In this document: piece by piece, positions 35,263 to 43,280 of the stretch
Numbering within the stretch: the stretch's first letter is position 1
Layout: each line of letters opens with the position of its first letter
DNA from: Ruegeria sp. TM1040
GTDB lineage: Bacteria; Pseudomonadota; Alphaproteobacteria; Rhodobacterales; Rhodobacteraceae
Length of the DNA: 64,000 nucleotides
Assembly: GCF_000014065.1 (NCBI RefSeq)
Contig: NC_008044.1
Coordinates: 1,945,501-2,009,500, forward strand
Direction of reading: 5' to 3'
Translations under genes and position numbers: made by a program
Notes under the pieces: generated by a model
What the model was told of the DNA's origin: nothing
Databases searched by the model: none
Seen by the model: only the letters and a program-made list of their open reading frames with translations

Positions 35263-36918
35263 TCAACGCTGCGAGGTCTGCCAGTTCGGGTTGAACCACG
35301 GCTCGGCATTCGACGAAGGCAGACGGCGCCCCAGAATGTGATCGGAGGCTTTCTCGCCGGTCATGATCGAGGGCCCGTTGAGGTTGCCGTTGGTGATGCG
35401 CGGGAAGATCGAACTATCCGCCACCCGCAGCCCCTCGACGCCAATCACCCGGCATTCGGGGTCAACCACCGCCATCGGATCATCCACCGCACCCATCTTG
35501 CAGGTGCCGCAGGGGTGATAGGCGCTCTCGACATGTTCGCGCAGGAATCCGTCGATCTCCTCGTCCGTTTGCAGGTCGGTGCCCGGCTGGATCTCGTGTT
35601 TCACAAAAGGCTTCATCGCATCCTGTGCAAAGATCTCACGCGTGAGGCGGACGCATTTGCGGAAATCGATCCAGTCCTGCTCGGTAGACATGTAGTTGAA
35701 CAGGATCTTTGGCGCGGCGTTGGGATCGGCGCTGGCCAGCGTTACCTCGCCGCGCGACTGCGAGCGCATCGGGCCGACATGGGCCTGAAAGCCGTGGCCC
35801 TCGGCCGCCGCCTGCCCGTCATAGCGCACGGCGATCGGCAGGAAGTGATACTGGATGTCGGGATAGTCGATCCCCTTGTCCGAGCGAATGAAGGCCGCGC
35901 TCTCGAACTGGTTCGAGGCCCCGAGCCCGGTCTTGGTAAAGAGCCACTGCGCCCCGACCAAGGCCTTGCCGAAGAGGTTCCAGTATTTATAGAGCGTGAT
36001 CGGCTTCTTGGAGGCAAACTGGAAATAGAACTCCAGATGGTCCTGCAGGTTCTGGCCAACGCCGGGCCGGTCCGCGATGACGTCGATGCCATGTTCGGCC
36101 AGATGTGCGGCGGGGCCAATGCCCGAGAGCATCAGGAGCTTGGGCGAGTTGAGCGAAGACGCCGCGAGGATCACCTCGATATTGGCGCGGATGACTTCGA
36201 TCTTGCCGCCGCGCTCGACTTCGACACCGACGGCGCGGCCATCCTCGATCACCACCTTGCGGGCCAGCGCGCGGATCAGATCGCAATTGTCGCGCTTGAG
36301 CGCAGGTTTCAGATAGGCATTGGCGGCAGACCAGCGGCGGCCCTTGTGGACGGTCATCTCCATCGGGCCAAAGCCCTCTTGCTGCTGGCCGTTATAATCC
36401 TTGGTGACCGGATACCCCGCCTGCTGCCCGGACTTCACAAAGGCATCATGTAGCGGGTTGTCGCGGGGGCCACGGGTGACATGCAGCGGGCCGTCGGTGC
36501 CGCGCCAGTCGGGATCGCCGCCATGGCCGCGATCATCCCAGGTTTCCATACGTTTGAAATAGGGCAGCACGTCGGCATAGGACCAGCCGGTCGCGCCCGT
36601 TTCGGCCCAGTGGTTATAGTCGCCCGCGTGGCCGCGCACATAGACCATGCCGTTGATCGAAGAGGATCCGCCAATGACCTTGCCGCGCGGCGTCACCAGC
36701 TCGCGCCCGCCCAGATGCGGCTCGGGCTGGGATTTGTAACCCCAGTCATACATCGACATGTTCATGGGGTAGCTCAATGCGCCGGGCATCTGGATGAAGG
36801 GGCCCGCATCCGTGCCACCATGCTCGATCACCAGCACCGATTTGCCCGCCTCGCTCAGACGGTAGGCCATGGCGCAGCCTGCGCTGCCCGCCCCAACAAT
36901 CACATAATCCGCGTTCAT
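35263..36918 (-). CDS. betA: Choline dehydrogenase
   Basis: A 551-residue FAD-dependent GMC oxidoreductase that oxidises choline to betaine aldehyde (and onward) at the inner membrane. The N-terminus [20 protein letters not shown] is the FAD-binding Rossmann motif; [20 protein letters not shown] is GMC signature 1 (about residues 78-97) and [17 protein letters not shown] is signature 2 (about 255). The catalytic His region is [15 protein letters not shown]. Length and sequence agree with BetA. It is the last gene of the transporter-betB-betA operon, 156 bp after betB, and ends in a strong terminator. Confidence 0.96.
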   Translation of the reverse strand: MNADYVIVGAGSAGCAMAYRLSEAGKSVLVIEHGGTDAGPFIQMPGALSYPMNMSMYDWGYKSQPEPHLGGRELVTPRGKVIGGSSSINGMVYVRGHAGDYNHWAETGATGWSYADVLPYFKRMETWDDRGHGGDPDWRGTDGPLHVTRGPRDNPLHDAFVKSGQQAGYPVTKDYNGQQQEGFGPMEMTVHKGRRWSAANAYLKPALKRDNCDLIRALARKVVIEDGRAVGVEVERGGKIEVIRANIEVILAASSLNSPKLLMLSGIGPAAHLAEHGIDVIADRPGVGQNLQDHLEFYFQFASKKPITLYKYWNLFGKALVGAQWLFTKTGLGASNQFESAAFIRSDKGIDYPDIQYHFLPIAVRYDGQAAAEGHGFQAHVGPMRSQSRGEVTLASADPNAAPKILFNYMSTEQDWIDFRKCVRLTREIFAQDAMKPFVKHEIQPGTDLQTDEEIDGFLREHVESAYHPCGTCKMGAVDDPMAVVDPECRVIGVEGLRVADSSIFPRITNGNLNGPSIMTGEKASDHILGRRLPSSNAEPWFNPNWQTSQR

Positions 36919-36999
36919 CGCGTCTCTTCTCCTATCACCGGCTGAGACCCTGCCCTGCCCCGCCTCACGGCGCCGCAGGACATAACCTCTCTGGTCGCC

Positions 37000-37052
37000 C
37001 GCGTCCTTTTGGGGGACGGGGCGGGTGGGTGGGCGGCGCCCAAAAGGACGCG
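37000..37052. repeat. Inverted repeat between betB and betA
   Basis: A perfect 14-bp inverted repeat (37000-37013 with 37039-37052, core gcgtccttttggg) with a 25-nt G-rich loop lies in the betB-betA spacer. As RNA it would form a stable hairpin that could set relative levels of the two enzymes. Confidence 0.8.
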
Positions 37053-37074
37053 CCCTTACAGTTGTGTGTCGCCT

Positions 37075-38532
37075 TTAGAAGGCTGCTTCGCAGTCGCCCA
37101 TGCGCACGTAGACCGACTTCACCTGGCTGAAGTGCTTGATCGCTTCCTTGGAATTTTCACGCCCCACGCCAGAGGCTTTGACGCCACCAAAGGGCGCCTC
37201 GACGGGTGCGTCATTGTAGGAATTGATAAAGCAGCTGCCGGCCTCAAGCTGACCGATCACCCGGTGCGCGCGGGTGAAATCCTTGGTGAAGACCCCTGCC
37301 GAGAGACCAAATTCGGTATCATTGGCGCGGGCGATCACCTCGTCTTCGCTCTCGAAATCCAAAACGCACATGACCGGGCCAAAGATCTCTTCGCGGGCGA
37401 TCACCATATCGTCTTTGACATCGGCAAAGACCGTGGGCTCCACAAAAAAGCCATCCATATCAGCGCGGTTGCCACCACAAATCAGGCGCGCGCCCTCGGA
37501 TTTGCCCTTCTCGATATAACCGAGCACGATCTCCATCTGGCGCTCGCTGACCATCGGGCCAAAGTTCACGCTCTCATCCATCGGATCGCCCAGTTTGGCT
37601 GTCGCAGTGCGCTCGGCCAGACGGGCGAGGAACTTCTCCTTGATGTCCTTGTGAACAAAGACGCGGGTGCCGTTCGAGCAGACCTGACCCGAGGAATAGA
37701 AGTTGCCGTTGATGGCACCGGAGATGGCGCTCTCGATGTCGGCGTCTTCAAAGACGATCATCGGGGATTTGCCACCCAGCTCCATGGTTACATGTTTCAT
37801 GCCCTCAGCCGCAGCCGCATAGACCTTTTTGCCGGTCGGAACGGAGCCGGTGAGCGAGACCTTGTCGACGCGCGGGTCCGTGACCAGTTTGCCGCCCACT
37901 TCGCCCATGCCCTGAATGACGTTGTAAAGCCCGGCTGGCGCGCCGGCCTCCATCAGGATCTCGGCCACCTTGAGCGCGCAGAGCGGCGTGGTCTCGGAAG
38001 GTTTGAACACCATGGCGTTGCCACAGGCCAATGCCGGTGCGCCCTTCCAGCAGGCGATCTGGGTGGGGTAGTTCCACGCGCCGATCCCCACACAGAGGCC
38101 AAGCGGCTCGCGCACGGTATAGACCCAGTCTTCGCCAAGCTGGATGTGCTCGCCGGTGAGGCTGCCCGCGAGGCCCCCGAAATATTCAAGTGCATCCGCA
38201 CCAGAGGTGGCATCCGCGACCAGGGTTTCCTGCAGGGGCTTGCCGGTGTCATAGGTTTCCAGCACCGACAGTTCGTGATTGCGTTCACGCATGATGTCGG
38301 CGGCGCGGCGCAGCACCCGGCCGCGCTCGGTGCCGGACATCTTGGCCCATTCTTTCTGCGCAGCCTCAGCGGCGGTCAGCGCCTGCTCGACGATTGCAGG
38401 TGTGGCCGCGTAAACGGTGGCGATGGTCTCGCCAGTGGCAGCATAGATCACCGGGATCGGGGTGCCGGAGGTGTCTTCGACATATTCGCCATTGATGAAA
38501 TGGCTGGCTTTGGGCTGGGCCGGATGTGTCAT
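37075..38532 (-). CDS. betB: Betaine-aldehyde dehydrogenase
   Basis: A 485-residue NAD(P)-dependent aldehyde dehydrogenase that turns betaine aldehyde into the osmoprotectant glycine betaine. It contains the glutamate motif [16 protein letters not shown] (about residues 250-265) and the catalytic Cys in [16 protein letters not shown] (about 286), plus PWNYP-type [19 protein letters not shown]. The end [15 protein letters not shown] is typical of BetB. I chose the ATG at 38532 (GAGGCGAAAG upstream, protein starting [19 protein letters not shown]); ATGs at 38550 and 38562 are possible. It lies between the transporter gene and betA. Confidence 0.95.
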   Translation of the reverse strand: MTHPAQPKASHFINGEYVEDTSGTPIPVIYAATGETIATVYAATPAIVEQALTAAEAAQKEWAKMSGTERGRVLRRAADIMRERNHELSVLETYDTGKPLQETLVADATSGADALEYFGGLAGSLTGEHIQLGEDWVYTVREPLGLCVGIGAWNYPTQIACWKGAPALACGNAMVFKPSETTPLCALKVAEILMEAGAPAGLYNVIQGMGEVGGKLVTDPRVDKVSLTGSVPTGKKVYAAAAEGMKHVTMELGGKSPMIVFEDADIESAISGAINGNFYSSGQVCSNGTRVFVHKDIKEKFLARLAERTATAKLGDPMDESVNFGPMVSERQMEIVLGYIEKGKSEGARLICGGNRADMDGFFVEPTVFADVKDDMVIAREEIFGPVMCVLDFESEDEVIARANDTEFGLSAGVFTKDFTRAHRVIGQLEAGSCFINSYNDAPVEAPFGGVKASGVGRENSKEAIKHFSQVKSVYVRMGDCEAAF

Positions 38533-38699
38533 GTCTTTCGCCTCATTCATGTTCGAGGTCAACGGAATGCCCCGCGAGGGTGCGGAGCGCTGTCAATAGG
38601 CCTTCGCGGACCTCTCGGGCACGCGAAGCTGTGCGGTTTCTTTCGGGGACCGGCACATGCAGGAAAGCCGCCGCGGCGTCTCTCGTGAATGGGTCGGAC

Positions 38700-38728
38700 G
38701 GCAGCGCCCCACATGCGGGGACGCTGCC
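38700..38728. terminator. Hairpin between the transporter gene and betB
   Basis: ggcagcg and cgctgcc flank an inner cccc/gggg pair (38700-38728), immediately after the transporter stop codon at 38736. No T run; likely a processing or attenuation hairpin inside the bet operon. Confidence 0.65.
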
Positions 38729-38735
38729 AGCGTGT

Positions 38736-39944
38736 TTAGTGTACGGTCTCGATCTTGGAGAAATCGAGGTCGTTTTCTTCGGGGCTGGCTTTGATCGCCA
38801 TGACCTCTTCGCGCTTGTTGACGAAGATATAGATCAGACAGGCCACATAAAGACCGATCACCACGGCACCGATCCACTGGATCTGCAGCCACTGGCTCTG
38901 GAAGGCGACGGTCAGCGCAAAGAGCACAACCGCATTGCCCAGGATATAGGGCAGCTTGCCAAAGCGTTTGCTGGTGAGGTTCAGGTTGTCGGTATAGAGG
39001 CGGATCAACGAGTCAAACGAGTTGATCACAAAGATCACGCCCACAACCACCATGGAGATATTGATGACGAGCGTCGTCGGGATCTCGTTGAGGTGGTAGT
39101 AGTAGAGCACCGAGAACCACACGCCGAGCGGGATCGACGGGAAGATCAGCAGCGCGGCCAGCACCTGCCAGGTCTTCAGACCACCCACAAAGCGCGAGGT
39201 AAACTGACCGATCATGATCGACCATGCAAACCACCAGAACAGGTAGAACTCATGGTAGTCGGTGAGTGGCAGCACGAACTTGTGGATATTGGCGAAATAG
39301 CCGCCGATGTTGGAGGCGGTGCCCGCAAACTCGCCCAGCCCCATGCCGGAATAGGCCCACATCCCGAGGATCAGCAGCGCAAAAAGGCCGGTGGAGCCCA
39401 GCGACAGGATGCGCACATATTTGATGTCGGTCGAGGAGAAGGCCGCAAACAGGATCACCAGGAAGGTGATGACGTAGAAGGCCGGGATCACCGTCTCGCC
39501 GTCGCCCATGAAGGTGGCGTAATAGGGCAGATAGATCAGGAACAGCGCACCGGTAAAGGCACAGGTGCCGATGATGACGATGTTGTTGATCCACTTGACC
39601 ACCGGGATCTCGAAGAACTTCACGCGCGGTTCGATCACGCAGAAGTAGAAGGTGGTCAGGAAATAAAAGCCCCAGATCAGGAAGCCCCAGAACCCGAATT
39701 CAAGCGCCAGCGGGTTTGTGAACCCATAGGCGGGCTCGGTTGCGGTGTCGGCATAAAGCGGGAAATCCCACGCCAGCGGAAACATCACGAGCCCGACGTC
39801 GAGGCCGGATGTGAACAGGATTGCGATGAAAGTGAACAGCGGCACGGGCGTGACACCGACCACCTCCAGGTTCCACCACTTGATGACGCAGAATGCCACC
39901 AGCGCAAAGGCCAGCAGAATGCCTGCGGAGATCAAATAGGTCAT
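38736..39944 (-). CDS. BCCT-like choline/betaine transporter, short form
   Basis: A 402-residue membrane protein with about ten hydrophobic segments. The stretch FWWFAWSIMIGQFTSRFVGG (about residues 243-262) matches the BCCT signature around helix 8 (W-W-x-x-W-x-x-F-x-G-x-F-x-A-R), including the Trp residues that line the substrate site. The C-terminus is acidic (SPEENDLDFSKIETVH). BCCT proteins usually have 480-700 residues and 12 helices, so this one seems to lack an N-terminal part and long tails. Its place as first gene of the operon with betB and betA and divergent betI strongly supports choline uptake. GGAGGTGAAAAACG precedes the ATG. Confidence 0.75.
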   Translation of the reverse strand: MTYLISAGILLAFALVAFCVIKWWNLEVVGVTPVPLFTFIAILFTSGLDVGLVMFPLAWDFPLYADTATEPAYGFTNPLALEFGFWGFLIWGFYFLTTFYFCVIEPRVKFFEIPVVKWINNIVIIGTCAFTGALFLIYLPYYATFMGDGETVIPAFYVITFLVILFAAFSSTDIKYVRILSLGSTGLFALLILGMWAYSGMGLGEFAGTASNIGGYFANIHKFVLPLTDYHEFYLFWWFAWSIMIGQFTSRFVGGLKTWQVLAALLIFPSIPLGVWFSVLYYYHLNEIPTTLVINISMVVVGVIFVINSFDSLIRLYTDNLNLTSKRFGKLPYILGNAVVLFALTVAFQSQWLQIQWIGAVVIGLYVACLIYIFVNKREEVMAIKASPEENDLDFSKIETVH

Positions 39945-40057
39945 TCGTTTTTCACCTCCCAGTGAAGTTTGTCGCAGGCGGTCCCTCTGGTGCCCGCGTT
40001 GAGCGATGTTATTGTTATTGGCAGCGACGGCCTGGAACGCCCTCGCCTGAATAAACT

Positions 40058-40091
40058 AACCAAATTTTGAATGGTCATTCAAGTTTTGGTT
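40058..40091. promoter_or_regulatory. Palindromic BetI operator candidate
   Basis: Two 16-bp arms (40058-40073 and 40076-40091) centred on gt form a near-perfect inverted repeat, aaccaaattttgaatg / cattcaagttttggtt, with two mismatched pairs. It lies in the 197-bp space between the divergent transporter gene and betI, as expected for a TetR-type repressor controlling both. Confidence 0.8.
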
Positions 40092-40141
40092 TTTCGAGGA
40101 CAAATATTGAATAATCCGCCGCAGTGGCGCAGTCTGATTTT

Positions 40142-40732
40142 ATGGCACGTAAACGCATTCGCGACATCCGCAACGAAGAGCTTATTGAAGCAACGATCAT
40201 CACCGTCCACAAACGTGGCTACGGGACTGTAACCATGGCGGAAATCGCGCGTGAAGCCGGGGCTTCGGCAGCGTCGATCAGCTATTATTTCGGCTCCAAG
40301 GAAGGGCTGATGGAAGCCACAATGCGACATCTGTTGCGCAAGCTGCGCAAGGCGATGGTCGAGGGCTATGCGCAGGCCCGATCACCACTGGAGCGGCTCT
40401 ATGCAGTGATGGATGCGAACTTTGCAGATTCGCTGTATAGCGTGCCGCAATGCAGCATCTGGATGCAGTTCTGGGCCAATGCGCCCTACTCTCCCAGTCT
40501 TGCCCGGCTGCACCGGATCAACCGCGCGCGGGTGCGCAGCCATTTTGTCGCCGAGTTGAGCCAATTGGTGCCCGCCGATCAGGTGGAAACCGCGCGCCAG
40601 GCCCTGCAGAGCTATATGGATGGCGTCTGGCTGCAGGCCGCGCAATCGGAACAGCCGCTGGACACTGAGGCGGCCCGCACTGCGGCGCATCGGGTGGTGG
40701 ATCTCGTCACCTCGCGCGCGCTGGCGGCCTAA
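40142..40732 (+). CDS. betI: Choline-responsive repressor BetI (TetR family)
   Basis: A 196-residue TetR-type repressor of the choline-glycine betaine genes. The helix-turn-helix is in the N-terminus: IRNEELIEATIITVHKRGYG, then TMAEIAREAGASAASISYYF with the recognition helix. The ligand domain includes WMQFWANAPYSPSLARLHRI, a segment conserved in BetI, and ends RVVDLVTSRALAA. I chose ATG 40142; a GTG at 40124 would add six residues. It is divergent from the transporter-betB-betA operon across a palindromic operator, the classic arrangement. Confidence 0.93.
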   Translation: MARKRIRDIRNEELIEATIITVHKRGYGTVTMAEIAREAGASAASISYYFGSKEGLMEATMRHLLRKLRKAMVEGYAQARSPLERLYAVMDANFADSLYSVPQCSIWMQFWANAPYSPSLARLHRINRARVRSHFVAELSQLVPADQVETARQALQSYMDGVWLQAAQSEQPLDTEAARTAAHRVVDLVTSRALAA

Positions 40733-40753
40733 GCGCAGGGCGCAGCCCATGCG

Positions 40754-40799
40754 CCGGGGCGCTGCCCCGGACCCCGGGATATTTGAGGTTAGAAGAAGG
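40754..40799. repeat. Dispersed ATATCCCGG-core element, single arm
   Basis: Copy of the element at 272-326: ccggggcgctgccccgg hairpin, cccgggatattt, then gttagaagaagg. It fills the gap between convergent betI and the DUF1036 gene and could terminate betI transcription. Confidence 0.75.
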
Positions 40800-40807
40800 C
40801 CGCGGGC

Positions 40808-41881
40808 TCAGCCCTCGCGGCGGTAGACCAGTTCGGTCCCGCGCGGAAGGTAGATCAGCGCCAGTTCGGTGTCAGTGAGGCGGGCAATGGCGTAGCACAG
40901 GCTGGTGCCGGAATTGTTGTCCCAGGTAAAAAGGAAGGGACCCACGTCGCCCGCCTCGGCGCAGGGTTTGTGCAATGAGAGGTATTCGACCGATGTTTCC
41001 GCCCCGGCATAGGCGTTTATGCGCTCGGCCCCGCTGACGCGAAAGCTGTCATTGGGATCGATGGTGGAGCGCCAGAGACCCTGCAGGCTGGCCAAGAGCT
41101 GATCCGAGCGATCCTCGGGCTCTGGTCGGATGGCGCGCAGAACCAGTTCTGACGTGGTGTCAAAAAGATCCTCTCGCAAACCCTCGAGCGTGTAGCGTCG
41201 CCCGCGGATGGCTTGCTGGATCTCCTGCCAGAGCGCGGCGGAGGTGCGCCCGTCGTCATAAACCAGATAGCGCCGCCCGGCGCCGATGAAGGTGCAAAAG
41301 CTGGCATAGGCGGTGGTTTCCGCATCACAGCCTTGAAACACGGCTTTGGTGCTGAACCCGGACTGAACCACATGGCGCGCCGGGACGTCGGATTTGATCG
41401 GAGTGAGATGGGCGCTGAGGTGGTGTGTAAAAGTCCTGCGCGCGGCGTCGGACCCAGTGTCCGGATCTGCGGCTGGCCGCGTCTGGGCTGTTGGGTCGGG
41501 TGCAGCGGCGCCCCTGGTGTCGATCCGTGCGAAATTCTCCTGGCGAAAGCCACGGCGCGCGCACCCATCTTCGCCCTTGATTTCAAAATCCGTGTCAGCA
41601 ACGCAAAACCCAAGCCTGTCATCGGTGAAGGCCCAGCCCTCGGTCTCTACCCGCAGATAATAAAACCGGCTTGTCGACGCGGAAGAGAGCACCTCTGTAC
41701 AGCTGCCAGCAGGCAGATCCCACCAGCCTTTTGAGGTCCAGTCGCCCGCCTCCTGAAAGCCGATTGCCACCCGCTGCGCCGCGGTGGTGTCGTTGCACAG
41801 GTCAAGCGCCGCCTGCCCCGCAGACGGCAAGGCGAGCGTAGCGGCCAGCAGGCACAGGCGCCTAACAGCCGGGAACGACAT
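40808..41881 (-). CDS. Secreted DUF1036 protein
   Basis: A 357-residue exported protein. Signal peptide RRLCLLAATLALPSAGQAAL with cleavage near residue 24, then a DUF1036 domain (about residues 26-125): DLCNDTTAAQRVAIGFQEAG, WTSKGWWDLPAGSCTEVL and FCVADTDFEIKGEDGCARRG are the conserved Cys and Trp positions. The C-terminal half (about 150-357) is a separate unassigned domain with VFQGCDAETTAYASFCTFIG and the end YLPRGTELVYRREG. It is probably periplasmic; a role in cell-envelope stress is sometimes suggested for the family but is not shown here. Confidence 0.82.
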   Translation of the reverse strand: MSFPAVRRLCLLAATLALPSAGQAALDLCNDTTAAQRVAIGFQEAGDWTSKGWWDLPAGSCTEVLSSASTSRFYYLRVETEGWAFTDDRLGFCVADTDFEIKGEDGCARRGFRQENFARIDTRGAAAPDPTAQTRPAADPDTGSDAARRTFTHHLSAHLTPIKSDVPARHVVQSGFSTKAVFQGCDAETTAYASFCTFIGAGRRYLVYDDGRTSAALWQEIQQAIRGRRYTLEGLREDLFDTTSELVLRAIRPEPEDRSDQLLASLQGLWRSTIDPNDSFRVSGAERINAYAGAETSVEYLSLHKPCAEAGDVGPFLFTWDNNSGTSLCYAIARLTDTELALIYLPRGTELVYRREG

Positions 41882-41998
41882 GAGGGATCATTTTGTACAT
41901 CACGATGCAAACATCTATGACAGAAGTGTAACACTCTGACGACAGGTGCAGCGGCCCTTAACGGGCTTTTTCCATGATATTACGGTGATATATCGTGA

Positions 41999-42931
41999 TC
42001 AGGACTTTGTGGCATGCGGGGCGGGGGTGATGGCGCGCCGCTTTACCATCGCCTCGCGCCAGGTGATGAAGGTCACCGCGCCAAGGATCATGGTGCCGCC
42101 CACGACCACCCAGACATCGACGCTTTCGCCAAAGGCCAGCGCGCCAAGAAGCGTGGCCCAGATCAGCTGCAGGAAGGTCACCGGCTGTGTCACCGTCAGC
42201 GGCGCCGAGGCAAAGGCCAGCGTCATCGTATAGTGGCCAGCGGTGGCAAAACAGGCGACCCCAAAGAGCAGCGCCAGTTCAAAGAGGGTCGGCGTGACCC
42301 AGTTGGCCAGTGCAAAGGGCGCAAGTCCGATGGTCACCCAGATCGACAGCATCGCCACCACAACGGTGGGATTGGTGCGCCCGACCATGGTTTTGGCCAA
42401 GAGGTATGAGAGTCCGAAGGCAAAGCCAGTGATGAGCATTGCCAGATGCCCCGGCGACACCTCGCGAAAGCCCGGGCGCAGGATCACCACCACCCCAAGA
42501 AGCGCCACCCCGACGGCTGCAATGCGGCGAAAGGCGAGTTTTTCGCCCATAAAGATCGCCGCTCCCAGTGTCACATAGACGGGCGAGAGGTAATTCATCG
42601 CTGTGACCTCGGCCAGCGGGATGCGGGTCATGGCAAAAAACCACATGATCACACCGAGCGCATGGACCGCGCCGCGCAGCGCAAAGAGACCATGCAATTG
42701 GGACGTCCACTCCACCGCCTTGATCGAGCGGATCATCGGGATCAGGAACACCAGCCCCAGCAGATAGCGCAGAAAGGCACTCTCGGCGGGGGGAATGCGT
42801 GGGCCCATGTATTTGACGAGCGCCGTGACCGCGACAAAGTTCAGCCCCGTCACCAGCATCCAGAACACGCCGCGCATCGGATTGGAGGTGGGCTCTGTGG
42901 CCGGGGCTTTGGTCTGGGATACATCGCTCAT
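41999..42931 (-). CDS. EamA/DMT-family permease
   Basis: A 310-residue drug/metabolite transporter with ten predicted helices in two EamA repeats. Repeat 1 runs from GVFWMLVTGLNFVAVTALVK to GVALLGVVVILRPGF, repeat 2 from HLAMLITGFAFGLSYLLAKT to VGGTMILGAVTFITWRE. LAEVTAMNYLSPVYVTLGAA is the conserved helix 3-4 segment. Substrate unknown; members export amino acids, nucleosides or S-adenosylmethionine. I chose ATG 42931, where the protein begins with a short polar tail; the upstream open extension is not coding-like. Divergent from the ABC-F gene. Confidence 0.9.
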   Translation of the reverse strand: MSDVSQTKAPATEPTSNPMRGVFWMLVTGLNFVAVTALVKYMGPRIPPAESAFLRYLLGLVFLIPMIRSIKAVEWTSQLHGLFALRGAVHALGVIMWFFAMTRIPLAEVTAMNYLSPVYVTLGAAIFMGEKLAFRRIAAVGVALLGVVVILRPGFREVSPGHLAMLITGFAFGLSYLLAKTMVGRTNPTVVVAMLSIWVTIGLAPFALANWVTPTLFELALLFGVACFATAGHYTMTLAFASAPLTVTQPVTFLQLIWATLLGALAFGESVDVWVVVGGTMILGAVTFITWREAMVKRRAITPAPHATKS

Positions 42932-43166
42932 GCGCGCAAAAAGACACCTATTGCGGCGGCAAGACAACCCTTCACTTGTGAAATATTGTACCCCTTTCAG
43001 GGATGCAATTGTGCGTCGGCCTGACCGGCAGCTGCGCGGGGCCCAGCACTGACGGCGCCCTGGCAGGCGGCTTTCTGCCTGACGTGATGTTGCATCGATG
43101 GGTGCTTGCCTTTGCGAAAGAGGCGCATATAGTTCTGGTCGTAACCAGCAGAGGAAGACCCGATCC

Positions 43167-43280
43167 ATGATCCAGACCCTTGCCGCATTCGCCCTGTTTG
43201 TGTCGCTGCACGTGGTCCTTTGTCATGTCCTCTCCCTCCGCTTGCGTCCTGCTCGACGGGTTGCGCTGGTCCGCCGCTGA
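43167..43280 (+). CDS. Putative leader peptide overlapping the ABC-F start
   Basis: A 37-codon frame starts at ATG 43167 with a strong ribosome site (gaggaag, 43151-43157) and encodes MIQTLAAFALFVSLHVVLCH followed by a basic tail VLSLRLRPARRVALVRR, stopping at TGA 43278-43280. It covers the ATG (43225) of the ABC-F gene, which itself has no clear ribosome site. Ribosomes loading on the leader could therefore open or feed the ABC-F start. The peptide is hydrophobic with a basic end. It may be a true regulatory leader or just an alternative-frame coincidence; the ribosome site argues for translation. Confidence 0.5.
   Translation: MIQTLAAFALFVSLHVVLCHVLSLRLRPARRVALVRR

Noticed and set aside
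35254-39965. Long plus-strand frames opposite betA, betB and the transporter gene
   Set aside because: All are antisense to genes with full family motifs; the predicted products are rich in His, Arg and Asp without domains.
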